This document shows positions 1-7,872 of a stretch of DNA of 64,000 nt, in pieces. The notes below the pieces were generated by a model that saw only the letters and a list, made by a program, of their open reading frames with translations, did not search any database and was not told the origin of the DNA. Every line of letters begins with the position of its first letter. Position 1 is the stretch's first letter. Origin of the DNA: a bacterium (lineage in GTDB: Bacteria > SZUA-182 > DTGQ01). The stretch is taken from the NCBI GenBank assembly GCA_040755755.1, contig JBFLZW010000069.1, positions 57,642-121,641 of the forward strand. The letters run 5' to 3'. The position numbers and the translations under genes are program-made.

Positions 1-2
1 TT

Positions 3-362
<360 letters not shown>

Positions 363-383
363 TATGATAGAGAGGTAAAAACA

Positions 384-1925
384 ATGAAAAGACAAAAACT
401 TGGAGCTTATTTCTTTCTGGCATTCTTTTTCATATGCTTGTCCATATTCATGGCAGGGACGGTTCTGGCCGCAAGCGATCCGGTCGGGACAGCAACGGGG
501 ACGGCGGCTGACCTTGGAGTTGATGCCGGGACCCTGACAGTAGGGAAACTGGCTGATTTTGTCGGCCATAATACGGTCTCCATCAATTTCATGTGGCTGC
601 TGCTGACCGGCTTTTTAGTCATGTTTATGCAGGCCGGATTCGCCCTGGTAGAGACCGGCTTTTGCCGGGCCAAGAGCGCGGCTGAAACCATGATGATGAA
701 CTTTATGGTCTATGCAGTTGGTATGACCGGCTATTGGATCTGCGGCTATGCGCTGCAAATGGGGGGTGTCGGAGGATTTGCCTCGCTGGGCGGGGGTGCT
801 GCCCTGAGCAGGGAGATTACCATCACCCTGTTTGGAAAACCCTTTGGTCTCTTTGGCGGCACGGGCTTTTTTCTGGCCGGGGCATCCTATGATGTGGCCA
901 TCTTTGCCATGTTCCTCTTTCAGATGGTATTTATGGATACAGCCGCGACCATACCCACCGGAGCCATGGCCGAGCGATGGAAGTTCTCGAACTTTTGCAT
1001 ATTCGGACTGTTCATGTCCATGCTGGTCTATCCCCTTTACGGCAACTGGGTCTGGGGCGGCGGATGGCTGGCGAAACTGGGAGAAAACTTTGGCCTTGGG
1101 CATGGGATGGTAGACTTTGCCGGCTCTTCAGTGGTTCACTGCGTAGGCGGTACGGCTGCACTTGCCGGAGCTATAGTATTAGGCCCCAGGGTTGGGAAAT
1201 ATAATAAAGATGGAACTCCCAATGCCATACCCGGACATGATATCCCCATGGCTATTCTGGGAACCTTCATCCTGGCCTTTGGCTGGTTCGGATTTAACCC
1301 CGGCAGCACTCTGGCTGGTGTGGACCTGCGGCTGGCGGTGGTAGCGGTCAATACCATGCTGGCTTCAGCAGCCGGAGCGCTCAGTGCCATGCTGTACATG
1401 TGGTACACCACCGGCAAGCCCGATCCCAGCATGTCCGCTAACGGCATGCTGGCCGGGCTGGTGGCTATCACCGCACCCTGTGCCTTTGTCAACAGTATCT
1501 CCGCCTTTATCATCGGTGCCATAGCCGGAGTGCTGGTAATTTTAAGCGTCTACTTCGTTGAGCGGGTCCTGAAGGTGGATGACCCGGTAGGAGCGGTTTC
1601 AGTCCACGGAGTCAATGGAATCTGGGGATGCCTGGCTTTGGGAATCTTTGCCGACGGTAGATATGGTGCTGGCTGGAACGGCGTGGAAGGGACCGTACGG
1701 GGTCTTCTCTATGGCGATGCCTCACAGTTCATGGCCCAGTTGATTGGCTGCCTGGTCTGCTTTGCCTTCGTCTTTGTCAGCTTCTATGCATTCTTCAAGG
1801 TCAGCGACCTTCTGGTCGGAATCAGGGTAAGCAAAGAGGCGGAAATCGAAGGTCTGGACATTCCTGAAGTCGGCATCCTTGCATATCCGGATTTTCATAC
1901 AGTAGAGTTATCTCCAGAAGCATAA
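384..1925 (+). CDS. amtB: Ammonium transporter AmtB
   Basis: Ammonium channel of the Amt/Mep/Rh family in the inner membrane, 513 residues, somewhat longer than E. coli AmtB. Residues 1-30 look like a signal peptide ending VLAASD, followed by a Thr/Gly-rich stretch and eleven expected membrane helices. The two pore histidines are in GSSVVHCVGG and VSVHGVNGIWG, and the family signature MDTAATIPTGAMAERWKF is intact. The C-terminal tail after the last helix (FKVSDLLVGIRVSKEAEIEG) contains the conserved cytoplasmic region that contacts P-II. It follows glnK by 21 bp and is almost certainly co-transcribed with it. A strong hairpin lies 55 bp downstream. Confidence 0.96.
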   Translation: MKRQKLGAYFFLAFFFICLSIFMAGTVLAASDPVGTATGTAADLGVDAGTLTVGKLADFVGHNTVSINFMWLLLTGFLVMFMQAGFALVETGFCRAKSAAETMMMNFMVYAVGMTGYWICGYALQMGGVGGFASLGGGAALSREITITLFGKPFGLFGGTGFFLAGASYDVAIFAMFLFQMVFMDTAATIPTGAMAERWKFSNFCIFGLFMSMLVYPLYGNWVWGGGWLAKLGENFGLGHGMVDFAGSSVVHCVGGTAALAGAIVLGPRVGKYNKDGTPNAIPGHDIPMAILGTFILAFGWFGFNPGSTLAGVDLRLAVVAVNTMLASAAGALSAMLYMWYTTGKPDPSMSANGMLAGLVAITAPCAFVNSISAFIIGAIAGVLVILSVYFVERVLKVDDPVGAVSVHGVNGIWGCLALGIFADGRYGAGWNGVEGTVRGLLYGDASQFMAQLIGCLVCFAFVFVSFYAFFKVSDLLVGIRVSKEAEIEGLDIPEVGILAYPDFHTVELSPEA

Positions 1926-1980
1926 AATATTCATGGTCCTGTAAACAGGTAATAAACCTGAGATAGACGATAAACCTGGG

Positions 1981-2019
1981 AAAGTCCCCTGAAAGAGCGA
2001 AATCCTTTCAGGGGACTTT
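1981..2019 (+). terminator. Hairpin after amtB
   Basis: Perfect 15-bp inverted repeat: AAAGTCCCCTGAAAG (1981-1995) pairs with CTTTCAGGGGACTTT (2005-2019) around a 9-nt loop. It sits between amtB and the next small gene. No U-run follows on the plus strand, so it may be a weak or factor-assisted terminator or a processing site. Confidence 0.55.
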
Positions 2020-2042
2020 CTGAATTCGAGAGGAGGATTAAA

Positions 2043-2237
2043 ATGGAATTCTTTAAACCGGTGCTGATGAGTATGTTGTGCGGACTCTTGGTTTGCTCGA
2101 TTCTGATTGTGTGTTTCGCTGCTCCTGCCGGGTCCGTGATTATGGGGGGATTCAGTGTCGTTGTCCTCTCAATGGGAAGGGCAATCTACGACCATTTCAG
2201 AAATCGTATAAGACAGAGAATGAAGCCATTCTTATAG
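2043..2237 (+). CDS. Small membrane protein, unknown function
   Basis: A 64-residue protein that I do not recognise. It starts at an ATG preceded at good spacing by AGGAGG (2031-2036), which is the main argument that it is translated. It has two hydrophobic segments (about residues 8-28 and 31-46) and a basic C-terminal tail (HFRNRIRQRMKPFL), so it is probably a small inner-membrane protein with a cytoplasmic basic tail. It lies 117 bp after amtB, separated by a hairpin, so partial co-expression with the ammonium operon is possible. No function can be assigned. Confidence 0.6.
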   Translation: MEFFKPVLMSMLCGLLVCSILIVCFAAPAGSVIMGGFSVVVLSMGRAIYDHFRNRIRQRMKPFL

Positions 2238-2278
2238 GATGGCTCGTTATCTGTTACTTACAGGAATAGGGAGTAAAA

Positions 2279-2413
2279 TTACTTTACAAATTCAGCTAGT
2301 TGCATATCAATTTTGATAAGATTATTTACTACTGTTGATAAGTCTGAATTTTTCTTTTCAGCTTTGTAGAACTTGCCCCGTTCACCTTCTGAAAAATCAT
2401 GCACTTTCTTCAT
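2279..2413 (-). CDS. Small antitoxin-like protein, internally shortened
   Basis: A 44-residue reading frame (MKKVHDFSEGERGKFYKAEK...) that starts 16 bp after the MFS stop codon, with a GAGGGG Shine-Dalgarno about 12 nt before the ATG. The DFSxGxRGKFY start and the DLSTVVNNLIKIDMQLAE end resemble the two ends of a small ribbon-helix-helix antitoxin family, as I remember it. The usual middle part (beta strand and first helix) is absent, as if deleted in frame. No toxin gene is adjacent. It is either a degenerate antitoxin relic or a minimal paralog. The family call rests on remembered motif similarity only. Confidence 0.4.
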   Translation of the reverse strand: MKKVHDFSEGERGKFYKAEKKNSDLSTVVNNLIKIDMQLAEFVK

Positions 2414-2429
2414 CAGCTTATTACTCCCC

Positions 2430-3563
2430 TCAATATCGTTCGCTCCTGAATACATAAATCCCAAAAGCAGTATTTACGATCAGGAGCAGGCCGGAGATGA
2501 TAAAGGGATAGTGCAGACCTGCCGTATATCCGATCGGAGAAAAAACCAGGGATCCCACCATATGCCCCAGGGTCATTACAGCAAGGAGAATGCCGGAGCT
2601 TCCGCCGATGTTTTCCTTCTCGAACAGCCTGGAGATAAAGACAAAAATCAGGGCGGCCAGAAAACCATCCCCAAGCTCATGAACGACCCGGAAGAAAAAG
2701 GAAACAGATACACTGCTCTGGACCATAAGCACATGACCGATGCCGGAGAGGAGCATGGCGAAAAGAAAAATCCGCTCATTCATCCGGCGGTTATATTTCA
2801 GACAACATAGGGTAAATGAAGCAAAGGAAAGAATAAAGAGAGGCAGGGCAATATAGAGAGCAAGCTGCAGGTTGTTGAGGTGAAAGGTCTCCCGTAAGAA
2901 AGGGCTGTAGACCGTACTTTCCGCACCCCAGTGAAGTGTGAGAATAAAAATCAGGAGCGAAAAAAGGATGGTCTTTTTGTTGAGGAGACTCAGCTTGTAT
3001 TTCCTGATGGGAATGAGATTGAACCTCCCTTCGGGAAGATTCAGCACTCCAAGCAGCACTGCAACAAGATAAGCGGCATAGACCATGAACAGCGTATGAA
3101 AGTCAGTGTAGAAGGTAAATACCCCCCCAAGCAAAACCCCAACCGCAGCGCCCATTGACAGCCAGAAATTCATCAGCCCGTACTTTCTGTTCAGATCCAT
3201 ATCTGTCTCATCTTTATAGTAGAGGCTGTTACAGGACATATCCAGGGCATTATTGGCAACTCCCAGGAGCAGGAAAAGGATCGCCATCAGGATAAAATTT
3301 CTGATGCTGCCCATGAGGAGAAAGAGAATGACCAGGACCACCAGTGCCCCGTGAATCATCCCCCTGATGGAGAGACGGTCGTTGATCCATCCGGTTGGGA
3401 AGGAAAAAAGCAGAGGTGCAAAGGCATAGAGCGAAGTAATCACCCCGATTTGCCACCCCGTGAATCCGATTTGCAGGAAATAAAGGGGGACCAGAAAGAA
3501 TATCGTATTGATGGTCAGTTTCCTGCTGAAATTAATGAAATGGATCTGTCGCAGTGAGGCCAT
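2430..3563 (-). CDS. MFS transporter
   Basis: Integral membrane protein of the major facilitator superfamily, about 377 residues from the ATG at 3563 (an in-frame TTG exists at 3575). It has about twelve hydrophobic segments in two halves. The loop between helices 2 and 3 reads GWINDRLSIRG, the MFS signature position. Substrate is unknown; nothing in the sequence points to a specific drug, sugar or peptide group. It stands alone on the minus strand, convergent with the glnK-amtB group. A small antitoxin-like frame follows its stop by 16 bp. No strong Shine-Dalgarno is visible for either start. Confidence 0.82.
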   Translation of the reverse strand: MASLRQIHFINFSRKLTINTIFFLVPLYFLQIGFTGWQIGVITSLYAFAPLLFSFPTGWINDRLSIRGMIHGALVVLVILFLLMGSIRNFILMAILFLLLGVANNALDMSCNSLYYKDETDMDLNRKYGLMNFWLSMGAAVGVLLGGVFTFYTDFHTLFMVYAAYLVAVLLGVLNLPEGRFNLIPIRKYKLSLLNKKTILFSLLIFILTLHWGAESTVYSPFLRETFHLNNLQLALYIALPLFILSFASFTLCCLKYNRRMNERIFLFAMLLSGIGHVLMVQSSVSVSFFFRVVHELGDGFLAALIFVFISRLFEKENIGGSSGILLAVMTLGHMVGSLVFSPIGYTAGLHYPFIISGLLLIVNTAFGIYVFRSERY

Positions 3564-3665
3564 AATAGCGCTCAATATTAGAAGCTTTGCAAGTGGATTG
3601 TCAAGTGAAAATTCTCACTCATCGCTTCTTCATCCTGGAGTGAAGACGGGAATGGGGAGCGCATG

Positions 3666-3693
3666 GTGGGTGGGGCTTTTTCGCCCCACCCAC
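3666..3693. terminator. GC-rich hairpin between MFS gene and secreted-protein gene
   Basis: Perfect 11-bp stem GTGGGTGGGGC / GCCCCACCCAC with a 6-nt loop. It lies downstream of the minus-strand gene at 3800-4453 and upstream of the MFS gene, so it could end the former. A related but imperfect GGGTGGGG-loop-CCCCTCCC hairpin lies at about 26424-26448, so it may belong to a dispersed family. Confidence 0.45.
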
Positions 3694-3799
3694 TTTATTA
3701 ACGCTGCGCTTCAACTGGACATTGATTTACTACCTTGCCCTTGCCGGTTGTAGTCTATCTGCAGATCCTGACCCCCGGCATATTGAGGGCGCATCGTAC

Positions 3800-4453
3800 T
3801 CAGATAACCGCCGTGCCCAGAATCGCCGCCGGACCAAGCAGGGTCGAGGCTGCGGGGGGCAGGGCCGGTATCGTCGAAGGTAAGGTTGTTGCCCCCAGGG
3901 CCAGCAAAAGAGCCGTAGAGATGGGCAAAGGAGAGGGCGGTGCATACGAGGGATATGCTGCCAGATAGGTTGGATTGGCAATAGGAACGGTAGTCTGTAT
4001 CCAGGTAGCCGGGGTTGGCAGCAGGGCGGCATATCCGCTCGGCAGGGAAATCGGCACTGGTGCCCCGGTGGTCGGATCGACCAGATAGCTTGGCGGCCAG
4101 GGATTTATGCCATAGAGAGGATCGTAGAAAAGCATACCTGACGGCGTATTATACAAAAGCCAGGGGTTTGGCCAGGCCGGATCCCAGGTCAAGCCGGGCT
4201 GAGAAGGCAATACCGTGGTCCTGGCCAGATTGCTGACAATCGGGGTGGGCATACCGGTTACCGGATCGACCGGTGACAAGGCAGGCGACCAGAGCGGCCA
4301 CAGAGTATTATAGGGTGGAAGTGCCTGCCAGTTCTGAGCCCGGACAGATGAAAAATTAATCAGGGAAAACCCGACTACGATCAGAATGAAAAACAAACCC
4401 TTTATCTGAGCTATTGGAGTTATCGGAGCATATATGCGGTGCCTGGTGTTCAT
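3800..4453 (-). CDS. LPPYN-family secreted protein, copy 1 (hybrid C-terminus)
   Basis: Exported protein of 217 residues with an N-terminal signal peptide (cleavage probably after SVRA). The mature N-terminus QNWQALPPYNTLWPLWSP is the hallmark of a family found five more times at 17.9-21.0 kb. Shared motifs follow in order: ALSPVDPVTGMPTP, TTVLPSQP, PWLLYNTPSG, YGINPWPPSYL and DPTTGAPVPISLP. Unlike the other copies, the last ~50 residues are Pro/Ala/Leu/Thr-rich with no SLLTPAQIWGLPPI ending, resembling the neighbouring Pro/Thr family instead. No Cys and no catalytic motif is seen. AAAGGAG precedes the ATG. It follows the Pro/Thr-rich gene at 4513-5058 by 59 bp on the same strand. Function unknown. 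Confidence 0.75.
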   Translation of the reverse strand: MNTRHRIYAPITPIAQIKGLFFILIVVGFSLINFSSVRAQNWQALPPYNTLWPLWSPALSPVDPVTGMPTPIVSNLARTTVLPSQPGLTWDPAWPNPWLLYNTPSGMLFYDPLYGINPWPPSYLVDPTTGAPVPISLPSGYAALLPTPATWIQTTVPIANPTYLAAYPSYAPPSPLPISTALLLALGATTLPSTIPALPPAASTLLGPAAILGTAVI

Positions 4454-4512
4454 GGTTATTTTCTCCTTTGGCTGTACTGAGGCCAGGTATCAGTGCCAAG
4501 TAGGTCTGGTTG

Positions 4513-5058
4513 CTATAAGAGCAAAAAAGAAAGCAGGGTATACGGTGATGTTCCCGCCAGAACCAGCGAGGTCAAAGCGCCATAGACAGAAGTGGTTGCC
4601 AGAGGCAAAACAGGTGCCGGAGCTGTTGCCGGAATCAGGGAGGTAAGCGTCAGCCCGGCTGGTGTGGTCGCAGGGGGAACAACAGTAGCAGCCGGTGCGG
4701 CTGCCGTAACGATGGGCGTGGCAGTAGTAACCACAGCCGCAGTTCTTGACAGGAAAAATGGCGATGGAACGGCCAGCAGGGGAAGAGGGGAAATCAGGGG
4801 CGGAGCCGGCAATACCGGCAGCGGAGGAGGAGGGAGTGTCGGCAGCAGAGGAACGCCTGATGACAAGGGAGTAGAGAAAAACGCAGGTACAAGGGAGACC
4901 TGAGCCTCGGCAGGGAGAGATATTATGGCCGGATTGCTCACGAGCAGGGTGAACAGAATAAATACCGTGAAGCGCAGGGGATACTTTGTCCCTAGTCGGG
5001 GTTTCATAATTGACTTCTGAGGTGATTTCATGGTTGTTGTCATAGGTGATTGTATCAT
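4513..5058 (-). CDS. Pro/Thr/Ala-rich secreted protein, copy 1
   Basis: Exported low-complexity protein of 181 residues. I place the start at the ATG at 5058 because GAGGAAGG lies just upstream; longer in-frame starts reach 5205. A signal peptide (LRFTVFILFTLLVSNPAIIS...) ends near PAEAQ. The mature part is dominated by Pro, Thr, Ala, Val and Leu, with PPPPLPVLPAPP and alternating TTA/PAAT stretches, and ends in hydrophobic residues (LLSFLLL). The composition and layout match the proteins at 21884-22507, 22586-23167 and 23331-23771. It probably lies upstream of copy 1 of the LPPYN family in one transcript. Probably a surface or matrix protein; this is inference only. Confidence 0.65.
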   Translation of the reverse strand: MIQSPMTTTMKSPQKSIMKPRLGTKYPLRFTVFILFTLLVSNPAIISLPAEAQVSLVPAFFSTPLSSGVPLLPTLPPPPLPVLPAPPLISPLPLLAVPSPFFLSRTAAVVTTATPIVTAAAPAATVVPPATTPAGLTLTSLIPATAPAPVLPLATTSVYGALTSLVLAGTSPYTLLSFLLL

Positions 5059-5241
5059 TTTAACCTTCCTCATAACCTTTGATAATTGTTTAATTTTGCA
5101 GGGTCCGGCATTGCCTGATAGTATTACTATTTTATAGTATATATCTTTAAGGTGCGAGTTATCAAATTTTTTTAATACCATCCATCTCCACCGATAATAC
5201 GCCAAAGTCCAAAGTTCAGGGGCAAAACAGCTTTACCCCTC

Positions 5242-5270
5242 TTGACAGACAGATTGTAATGTATTATCTT
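5242..5270 (+). promoter_or_regulatory. Sigma-70-type promoter for vapBC
   Basis: TTGACA (5242-5247), 17-bp spacer, TATCTT (5265-5270), about 50 bp before the antitoxin ATG at 5319. Perfect -35 and optimal spacing, with a fair -10. It is the only plausible promoter for the pair, as the preceding genes are on the other strand. An antitoxin operator would be expected to overlap it, but I see no clear palindrome. Confidence 0.5.
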
Positions 5271-5318
5271 TCTTTACTAGGTAATTTTATATATTGTTTA
5301 GCAAAAGGAGAATATACC

Positions 5319-5564
5319 ATGCGGACAAAGGTATCTTCCAAAGCACAGGTTTCCATCCCTGCGCCTATTCGCAAGGAATTCAATATCCGGCCAAATTCAC
5401 AACTGGAGTGGATTGCCGAAGACGGACTCATCACCGTTGTTCCTGTACCGGAAGATCCGGTAGCTTCATTCAGGGGACGCGGCAAAGGCCATTATTCAAC
5501 CTCTCAACTTGTCCTTGAAAGGCAAAAGGAGCGGGAGGAAGAAGATGGTAGAGACAGCAGGTAA
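5319..5564 (+). CDS. vapB: VapB-type antitoxin, AbrB/SpoVT DNA-binding domain
   Basis: Antitoxin of 81 residues. The N-terminal half MRTKVSSKAQVSIPAPIRKE is a canonical swapped-hairpin AbrB/MazE DNA-binding domain, and the polar C-terminal tail is the usual toxin-neutralising region. AAAAGGAG (5303-5310) sets the ATG at 5319. The 3' end overlaps the toxin gene by 20 bp, which implies translational coupling. It is expected to repress its own promoter together with the toxin, as in other VapBC systems. Isolated pair between minus-strand genes. Confidence 0.87.
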   Translation: MRTKVSSKAQVSIPAPIRKEFNIRPNSQLEWIAEDGLITVVPVPEDPVASFRGRGKGHYSTSQLVLERQKEREEEDGRDSR

Positions 5565-5994
5565 TATTTTTGCCCTGGACACCTCTGCCCTTTTAACCTT
5601 GTGGAATGATGAGCCTGGTGCTGATGAGGTCGAACGGATCCTCAATGATAAACACAAAAGCGTGATTGTTTCGTTCATGTCATATATGGAATGTTATTAT
5701 CGGGTTTGGAAAAGCCGTGGCCGGGAGCGAGGCAGGGAGATTTACACTTACCTGTTCACCTTGCCTATGGAACGGATCAACCTTACCGAAGAGATACTTC
5801 AGTCGGCAGCAGAGATAAAAGCATCTTATGCCCTTTCAGTAGCCGATAGCTGGATCATTGCAACCGCCAGGCTGCATGGCGCTATTCTTGTTCATAAAGA
5901 CCCGGAGTTTTTGCAGGTCGAGCCAGCCGTAAAAATGCTCAGTTTGCCCTTCAAACAAGGGGAAAGCCGGGAACCAGAGCTTGATGCGGGATGA
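5545..5994 (+). CDS. vapC: VapC-type PIN-domain toxin ribonuclease
   Basis: PIN-domain endoribonuclease of 149 residues. The acidic metal-site residues are visible: Asp in FALDTSALLTLW near the N-terminus, Glu in SYMECYYRVW, and Asp in LSVADSWIIATARLHGA, followed by HKDPEF. This is the standard PIN order, so the active site looks complete. The start is the ATG at 5545 because GGGAGGAA lies 5 nt upstream and the gene then overlaps vapB by 20 bp. VapC toxins usually cleave tRNA or rRNA; the target here cannot be predicted. A GC-rich hairpin follows 56 bp after the stop. Confidence 0.87.
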   Translation: MVETAGNIFALDTSALLTLWNDEPGADEVERILNDKHKSVIVSFMSYMECYYRVWKSRGRERGREIYTYLFTLPMERINLTEEILQSAAEIKASYALSVADSWIIATARLHGAILVHKDPEFLQVEPAVKMLSLPFKQGESREPELDAG

Positions 5995-6050
5995 TTGACA
6001 AACTCCCTGGTTCCTGTGAAAGAATCTGGCTGGTAAGAGGATAGCGGAAG

Positions 6051-6079
6051 AGGGGCGGCCCCTTCCGTCACCGCCCCCT
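6051..6079 (+). terminator. Hairpin after vapC
   Basis: AGGGGCGG (6051-6058) pairs with the CCGCCCC stretch at 6071-6079 around a short loop, 56 bp after the vapC stop. The sequence after it is TTATATT, a weak U-tract. Confidence 0.45.
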
Positions 6080-6103
6080 TATATTGTCAGCGGAGATGAT
6101 TTT

Positions 6104-6206
6104 TCGTAACTACCTACCAAACCTTAAAACTTGTTCCGAGCAAAGCGAAGGATATTCCCTTCGCTCCTTTCAGTCACTCGGAATGACAAAGACTGATCAG
6201 TTACGA
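6104..6206. repeat. Nested palindromic element with terminal inverted repeats
   Basis: 103-bp element bounded by TCGTAACT (6104-6111) and AGTTACGA (6199-6206). Inside are two further inverted pairs, TTCCGAG/CTCGGAA (6134-6140, 6177-6183) and AGCGAAGG/CCTTCGCT (6144-6151, 6158-6165), so most of it can fold into one cruciform. It lies between vapC and the end of the HEAT lipoprotein gene. The outer TTTTTCGTAACTAC motif also opens the element at 41316. Confidence 0.6.
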
Positions 6207-6224
6207 TGGTTCAGGGGTTGTTGT

Positions 6225-7436
6225 CTATTCCGGCTCTTCTGTTTTTTGCAGAGAAATTTCTTCCTGACCGGATTGATTGGCTGGCTGGTTGGCCTTGAGT
6301 CTCTCAATTGCTTCTTTGACTGAGCTTATGACCATCTCATCCTGTTCTTTCTTCAGGCACTTTTCTAAAGCCGGAATGGCGGCAGCATCATTGATATTTC
6401 CCAAAGCCAATGCTGCCCGCAGCCGGATGCCGGATCTGCTATCCTCTAATGCCTTGACTAAAGCGGGGATTGCACGGAGATCATTCATCTGACCCAGGGA
6501 TAAGATAGCTTCCTGCTGGTTACTTTGGGGGGTGCAGGTGGAACAGTCTAACAGCGCCAATAACGCAGGAACGGTTTCCTGATCATAAACCCGGCCCAGG
6601 GCATTGATCGCTTCCCATTGTGTCCAGGATGAGCTGTTTTTTAAGCCTTCCTTGAGGATAGGTACAGCTTCTTTCCGGTCAAAGTTGCTCAGGGCCACCG
6701 CCGCATTCCACTTGATTCGTTCATCGGGATCTTCAAGAGCCTTGAGCAGGGGAGGCAGGATATCCTCTTCCGGCATACTGGCAAGAGCCCAGATAGAGCG
6801 CCATCGAACGTGACTATTGGTGGCTTTTAATGATTGCTCCACCAAATAGGGAGCAGCCTTGGCATCCGCGATATACCCCATGATGTTTACCGCTTCCCAG
6901 CAGGGAGTAAAATCAGTGGTGGTTTCCAGAATCCTGGCCAAAGCCGGAATAGCCGCACTTCCCGCTTGAATCAGAGAGTCTCTGGCCTGATCTCTGGCCG
7001 CTTTGTTCCCGCTGCTGAGTTGTTGAATCCAGGTTTGAATATCTCCTTCGATTGAGCCAGGTTCAGACGTTCCCAATCTTGTATGGGAGCCTTCAGTATC
7101 GAGGGGAGAGCCTCCACTACTCTCCTTGAGAGGAGAGCCTTCACTATTCTCTTCCCCCTTGAGGAGGGAGCCTTCCTTACACTCCTCCCCCTTGAGGGGG
7201 GAGGCTGGGTGGGGGTGAGGGTTATTTTCACCCTCCTCATTGAGAGAGGGGAAATGGGGAACATCTGTTTCGGGTTTAGTCGCCTGGACCTTCTCAGGAT
7301 TGGCAGTCAGGTTGATTTTAGCGGTTTCGGGCTTGTCCGGTTTGGTGGCGCGGCTGCTTAGAGTACAACCGTTTACTATTATGCTGATGAATAAGATTGT
7401 GCCAATGCTCATCAAGGTGGTTCTTTTTTTATTCAT
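6225..7436 (-). CDS. HEAT-repeat lipoprotein
   Basis: Predicted lipoprotein of 403 residues. The signal peptide ends in lipobox IVNGC, with Cys24. Residues ~130-390 consist of about seven PBS-lyase/HEAT-like repeats (for example AIPALVKALEDSRSGIRLRAA, written here in shortened form as AIPALVKALED). These make an alpha-solenoid used for protein-protein contacts; no catalytic domain is visible. Residues 57-124 form a Gly/Glu/Pro/Ser-rich linker encoded by a dispersed repeat element (7064-7267). The tail is Gln/Glu-rich. It is a single gene on the minus strand. The likely location is an envelope membrane, with the solenoid held off by the linker. Partner unknown. Confidence 0.8.
   Translation of the reverse strand: MNKKRTTLMSIGTILFISIIVNGCTLSSRATKPDKPETAKINLTANPEKVQATKPETDVPHFPSLNEEGENNPHPHPASPLKGEECKEGSLLKGEENSEGSPLKESSGGSPLDTEGSHTRLGTSEPGSIEGDIQTWIQQLSSGNKAARDQARDSLIQAGSAAIPALARILETTTDFTPCWEAVNIMGYIADAKAAPYLVEQSLKATNSHVRWRSIWALASMPEEDILPPLLKALEDPDERIKWNAAVALSNFDRKEAVPILKEGLKNSSSWTQWEAINALGRVYDQETVPALLALLDCSTCTPQSNQQEAILSLGQMNDLRAIPALVKALEDSRSGIRLRAALALGNINDAAAIPALEKCLKKEQDEMVISSVKEAIERLKANQPANQSGQEEISLQKTEEPE
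7064..7267. repeat. Terminal-inverted-repeat element inside a coding sequence
   Basis: 204-bp segment (exactly 68 codons) bounded by CAGACGTTCCCAAT (7064-7077) and ATGGGGAACATCTG (7254-7267). It matches the intergenic element at 57858-57981 at both ends and in the core (CTTGTATGGGAGCCT, CCTCCCCCTTGAGGGGGGAG, CTGGGTGGGGGTGA). This copy is longer because a GGGAGCCTxC / TCTCCTTGAG unit is reiterated about three times. It is read through in frame by the HEAT lipoprotein gene. Confidence 0.75.
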
Positions 7437-7872
7437 AATATTTTTCCCCTTCTCATCTTTGTGGTTATGCCTTTTAGGGATATATTTTCCCGGTGATGCT
7501 CGCTTTGTTGAGGTTACAAATTGGATTATGAAGAGTTGATGTGCTTGCCGGAGAGATTATCCAGGCTGTATTAAAGTCAGCAAGCAGATGTCTGTGATTC
7601 TTCGCCTATTCCATCAGGCTGCTGATTCAGCCTGTTTTATTGTGAAGATGCTCATGAATTTTGGATTACCTGAAACTTCCCTGAAAAAGACCTGGAAGGC
7701 TCTCATATACCCGCGCCGCGTTATTCTTCAGGGTTACTCTTGTCCTCTATTAGTGAATAGATAAACCAGCAGATAAAAAAATAATCAAGGGTTAAGCAGG
7801 GTCGGGACTTCCTTCCCGATTCCTCTGCTTAACCCTCAAAAATTTTAATTCACCTGACTAATAAGCTCCTTA
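7437..7872. other. Intergenic region between HEAT lipoprotein and GATase-like secreted protein
   Basis: No coding sequence supported. It holds the leader and presumed promoter of the HEAT lipoprotein gene (right part of 7437-7600 on the minus strand) and the terminator of the gene at 7873-9195. A T-rich stretch lies just before the HEAT start codon. Confidence 0.5.
7774..7836 (-). terminator. Intrinsic terminator of the secreted protein gene 7873-9195
   Basis: Minus-strand hairpin with outer arms GGGTTAAGCAG (7789-7799) and CTGCTTAACCC (7825-7835) and a nested TCGGGA/TCCCGA pair. On the minus strand it is followed by TTGATTATTTTTTT, a good U-tract. It lies about 37 bp after the stop codon at 7873. 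Confidence 0.75.

Noticed and set aside
3666-3693. Insertion-sequence end
   Set aside because: Simple hairpin with no transposase or matching second copy nearby; kept only as a terminator-like hairpin.
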